DNA from: Candidatus Cardinium hertigii
GTDB lineage: Bacteria; Bacteroidota; Bacteroidia; Cytophagales_A; Amoebophilaceae
Length of the DNA stretch: 16,189 nt
Reading direction: 5' to 3'
Assembly: GCF_003788695.1 (NCBI RefSeq)
Contig: NZ_RARA01000010.1
Span: forward strand, 1 to 16,189
The number at the start of each line of letters is the position of its first letter. Within the stretch, counting starts at the first letter, position 1. Positions 14,487 to 16,189 of the stretch are shown piece after piece. A program made the translations under genes and the position numbers. The notes beneath the pieces were generated by a model, which made no database searches, was not told the origin of the DNA, and worked only from the letters and a program-made list of their open reading frames with translations.

Positions 14487-15413
14487 ATGATAAAGAAACA
14501 TTGGGTATTAGTAGGGCTAGGACCATTTGTATTATGCAATAAGTGTCCATTGGATAAAAAAACTTTAGAATCATATGACTACAGCTATAATAGAAAAATT
14601 ATAGAGCCATATGACTACAATTATAAACACCATAACTACAATTATAATTTTAATCATAATTATAATGTTAAATGGGACTTACCTAAATGGCATTTAGATC
14701 CTGTGGAAAAAGTAACCTGCCAAAGCTCTGATAAAGAAGGTCATATCCGTTACCTAAAAGAATCGAAGGAAAGTTGGGAAAAACACTGGGAAAATATACA
14801 AGTAAATAGAGAAAAAGACTGCAAAGAGTATGCAGTAACAGGGAGGGAATATCCGCAAGCCTGGGAAAAATATCGCTCAATGGAACAACAAGCTTGGGAA
14901 ACGTATCATAAGCAATATACAGAAGCTAGTCAGCTATATCAACAAGAAATGCTTAAAAAAGTAGGATTAAAAACTTTTTTTGAAGAGGATAAAATAAAAT
15001 CAAAAAGTTTCTATGGAAAAATAGAAAAAGCTAGTAACAATTATTGGGAAGAAGTAAAAAAAGCTATTAATAGCTATGGGGAAGAAGCAAAAAAAGCTAT
15101 TAATAGCTATTGGGAAGAAGTAGAAAAAGGTAATAATAGCTATTTGAAAGAAGTAGAACCAAAGATAGAAGTAAGTCAGCAAGCAGAGGCCAAGCAGGTA
15201 TATAAAGAAGTAAAGGGAACTGGCGAGTGCAGTATTTGTCTCGAAGTGCTAAATGAAAAAGAATGTATAGCTAAAGATAAATACCCATTTAAATGCGGAC
15301 ATCGCTTAAGAACTTGCAAATCTTGTCTTGAAGAGCAATTAAAGATAGATGGTATTTCAGCAAAATGCTGTGAATGTAGGGCAGATCATAAATTATGGGT
15401 GACACCCACCTAA
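14487..15413 (+). CDS. RING-finger protein with 11-residue coiled-coil repeats, candidate secreted ubiquitin ligase
   Basis: The 308-aa protein starts with a short hydrophobic segment (WVLVGLGPFVLCNKC), possibly a non-canonical lipoprotein or export signal. Residues 28-63 are rich in Tyr, Asn and His with low complexity (YDYSY, YDYNYK, NYNYNFNHNYN). The middle is helical and rich in Glu, Lys and Trp. Residues 182-225 are four 11-residue repeats of the type AINSYWEEVKK. The C-terminus is a RING finger: Cys248-x2-Cys251, Cys270-x-His272, Cys277-x2-Cys280, Cys294-x2-Cys297, giving the eight zinc ligands (with four residues, not the usual two, between His and the fifth ligand). RING domains recruit ubiquitin-loaded E2 enzymes. 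Bacteria of this type lack ubiquitin, so the target would be the host. TAA is followed at once by mobile repeats. Confidence 0.82.
   Translation: MIKKHWVLVGLGPFVLCNKCPLDKKTLESYDYSYNRKIIEPYDYNYKHHNYNYNFNHNYNVKWDLPKWHLDPVEKVTCQSSDKEGHIRYLKESKESWEKHWENIQVNREKDCKEYAVTGREYPQAWEKYRSMEQQAWETYHKQYTEASQLYQQEMLKKVGLKTFFEEDKIKSKSFYGKIEKASNNYWEEVKKAINSYGEEAKKAINSYWEEVEKGNNSYLKEVEPKIEVSQQAEAKQVYKEVKGTGECSICLEVLNEKECIAKDKYPFKCGHRLRTCKSCLEEQLKIDGISAKCCECRADHKLWVTPT
15030..15161 (+). repeat. 33-bp tandem repeat inside the RING gene (four units)
   Basis: Four 33-bp units encode ASNNYWEEVKK, AINSYGEEAKK, AINSYWEEVEK and GNNSYLKEVEP. A period of 11 residues is the hendecad of a right-handed or untwisted coiled coil. 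The middle two units are most alike in DNA, pointing to recent duplication. Confidence 0.8.
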
Positions 15414-15446
15414 GAAGTGAACGGATACAAAGCATTCTTCCGCGCA

Positions 15447-15558
15447 AGTGAACGGACAATGGCGTCAACTTAAGGTTTAGCTGTTATTGATAACCAAGTA
15501 GAATAGGAGGGTGTGCTAATCATGAATTCCCTTAAGTTGACGCCATTGAGTGAACGGA
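15447..15558. repeat. 10-bp target-site duplication flanking MITE copy 2
   Basis: AGTGAACGGA occurs at 15447-15456 and 15549-15558, directly touching both MITE ends. The reverse complement, TCCGTTCACT, is the same site used by copy 1 except for the last base. Confidence 0.9.
15457..15548. mobile_element. 92-bp MITE, copy 2
   Basis: The ends and interior match copy 1 at 10177-10268, with two or three differences near the right side (GTGTGC for GTAGGC, TCCC for TGCC). The 19-bp inverted repeats are retained. Relative to the target motif it is inserted in the opposite orientation to copy 1. Confidence 0.92.
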
Positions 15559-15565
15559 TACGATG

Positions 15566-15765
15566 TATCCGTTCACTTGCGCGGAAGCCGTGTTTTATAG
15601 ATTATAGCAAATTTCTAATAAATATTTATTATATAATGATTTTATCCATTTTTTTTAAAACTACTTCTTTTAAAGCTACTTTTTTTGCTTGATCAAGAAA
15701 AGTAACGAATAATTTAGTAATTAAATAATTAATTTAAAAACATTTCTGCCACGCAAGTGAACGGA
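15566..15765. mobile_element. About 200-bp element of the TATCCGTTCAC family, cut by the IS at its right end
   Basis: The left end, TATCCGTTCACTTGCGCGG, is mirrored by the right end at about 15748-15765, which in reverse reads TCCGTTCACTTGCGTGG. The first 130 bp match 8182-8310, including the ACTACTTCTTTTAAAGCTAC segment and a T-run/A-run hairpin around 15675-15705. It is non-coding. The final TA or TAC of the right end lies beyond the IS insertion. Confidence 0.65.
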
Positions 15766-15878
15766 CAATGGCGTCAACTTAAGGTTTAACTATTATTGAT
15801 AACCAAGTAGAATAGGATATTTTTTTACATTTGCTACATGGCTTCTTATTTAGCGAATAAATTCTTTTTTTATTATTT

Positions 15879-15909
15879 CATAAAAAAGTGTATGATACAT
15901 TTTTTTATG
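15879..15909 (+). promoter_or_regulatory. Hairpin that covers the transposase start codon
   Basis: CATAAAAAAGTGT (15879-15891) pairs with ACATTTTTTTATG (15897-15909), with one G-U wobble and a 5-nt loop. The ATG itself is the end of the 3' arm. In IS10 and IS50, related hairpins hide the start from ribosomes when transcription enters from outside; a similar role here is inference. Confidence 0.55.
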
Positions 15910-16189
15910 CAAGAGTTTTTAGGGGAAAATTTTATTTCGGAAATTAAAGATAAATTGTATTCAGCCATATTTCAGACTATCCATTCCAAAGGCGGCCATA
16001 TGTTCACACGCAGAAGGAAACTTACTTTTCCAATAGTATTTTCCACTATTTTAAAGCTAGTTAAGCGAAGTTTAGGCATAGAGTGTGAACTTATGGAACC
16101 ATTAACGTACAAAATTCCTCCATCCAAGCAAGCTTTTTCCAAAGCAAGGTATAAACTTTCTCATACTGGATTTAAAGACTTATTGCAGC
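15907..16189 (+). CDS. IS4-family transposase, N-terminal part
   Basis: The frame is open from the ATG at 15907 to the window edge (94 codons). The N-terminus (MQEFLGENFISEIKDKLYSA) is followed by the region typical of IS4-type DDE transposases: TRRRKLTFPIVFSTILKL (34-51), a KRSLGIECEL helix (54-63), and PSKQAFSKARYKLSHTGFKDL (73-93), which resembles the SxxAxxxARxKL segment seen in this family. The catalytic DDE residues lie further on and cannot be assessed, so I cannot say whether the gene is intact. It likely mobilises the 92-bp MITEs, which share its termini. Confidence 0.82.
   Translation, partial: MQEFLGENFISEIKDKLYSAIFQTIHSKGGHMFTRRRKLTFPIVFSTILKLVKRSLGIECELMEPLTYKIPPSKQAFSKARYKLSHTGFKDLLQ

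Larger units (their letters stand above)
15438..15586. repeat. Perfect 22-bp palindrome interrupted by MITE copy 2
   Basis: The left arm starts at 15438 (TTCCGCGCAAGTGAACGGA, to 15456). After removal of the MITE and one target copy it continues with TAC (15559-15561). The right arm (15565-15586) is its exact reverse complement, with GAT as the loop. The uninterrupted site would have been a 47-bp palindrome formed by two outward-facing TATCCGTTCAC ends. Confidence 0.85.
15766..16189 (+). mobile_element. Left end of an IS4-like insertion sequence (right end outside window)
   Basis: The IS begins with the same CAATGGCGTCAACTTAAGG terminus as the MITEs, and the similarity continues to about 15817. 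The transposase gene starts at 15907. The sequence left of it is AGTGAACGGA (15756-15765), the same target as MITE copy 2. It is therefore the likely parent and transposase source for the 92-bp elements. A 10-bp duplication fits the IS4 family range. Confidence 0.85.

Noticed and set aside
15000..15182. Antisense frame rich in Phe and Ile opposite the RING gene repeats
   Set aside because: The repetitive hydrophobic peptide is simply the reverse of the Glu/Lys-rich 33-bp repeats.

Overview
The window looks like part of a small, AT-rich genome from an intracellular Bacteroidetes bacterium. The best guess, from gene style alone, is the Amoebophilaceae group (Candidatus Cardinium or Amoebophilus relatives). 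Supporting signs are: no recognisable Shine-Dalgarno sequences before the starts (A/T-rich leaders instead); a ddl gene overlapping a PASTA-protein gene; short lipoproteins with eukaryote-like modules (leucine-rich repeats, a RING finger, a polyproline tract); and a high load of small repeats and IS remnants. The genus is inference and would need a database search.

Positions 1-6757 are mostly core genes. At the left edge a minus-strand gene (717 to 1, running off the window) encodes a secreted, serine-rich protein with nine consecutive prolines. A repeat-filled intergenic stretch follows, then plus-strand genes for TadA (tRNA inosine at the wobble position), an Mn-type superoxide dismutase, the membrane AAA+ protease FtsH, D-alanine-D-alanine ligase, and a membrane-anchored protein with three PASTA domains whose start lies inside the end of ddl.

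Positions 6758-11700 are an accessory island. It holds two paralogous secreted coiled-coil proteins, duplicated together with about 190 bp of 5' leader. The first copy carries a decayed third repeat unit downstream. The second is split by one C-to-T change that makes an in-frame TAG. Between them lie a 906-bp non-coding element with nested inverted repeats and a tandem array of about 210-bp hairpin-rich units, a leucine-rich-repeat lipoprotein, and a 92-bp MITE.

Positions 11701-14138 return to ordinary genes: a NeuD/PglD-like hexapeptide-repeat protein, an RlmB/TrmH-type rRNA 2'-O-methyltransferase, and a predicted outer-membrane beta-barrel protein. From 14487 on the content is accessory again: a RING-finger protein with 11-residue coiled-coil repeats (a candidate host-directed ubiquitin ligase), a second 92-bp MITE, and the left end of an IS4-like insertion sequence whose terminus matches the MITE.

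The main mobile-DNA story is that both MITEs and the IS end sit at the same position of one recurring motif, TATCCGTTCAC. Both MITEs are flanked by perfect 10-bp target duplications. The motif occurs nine times in the window, always between genes, and often as the inverted end of small elements. This suggests an IS family that homes to the ends of an older repeat family.
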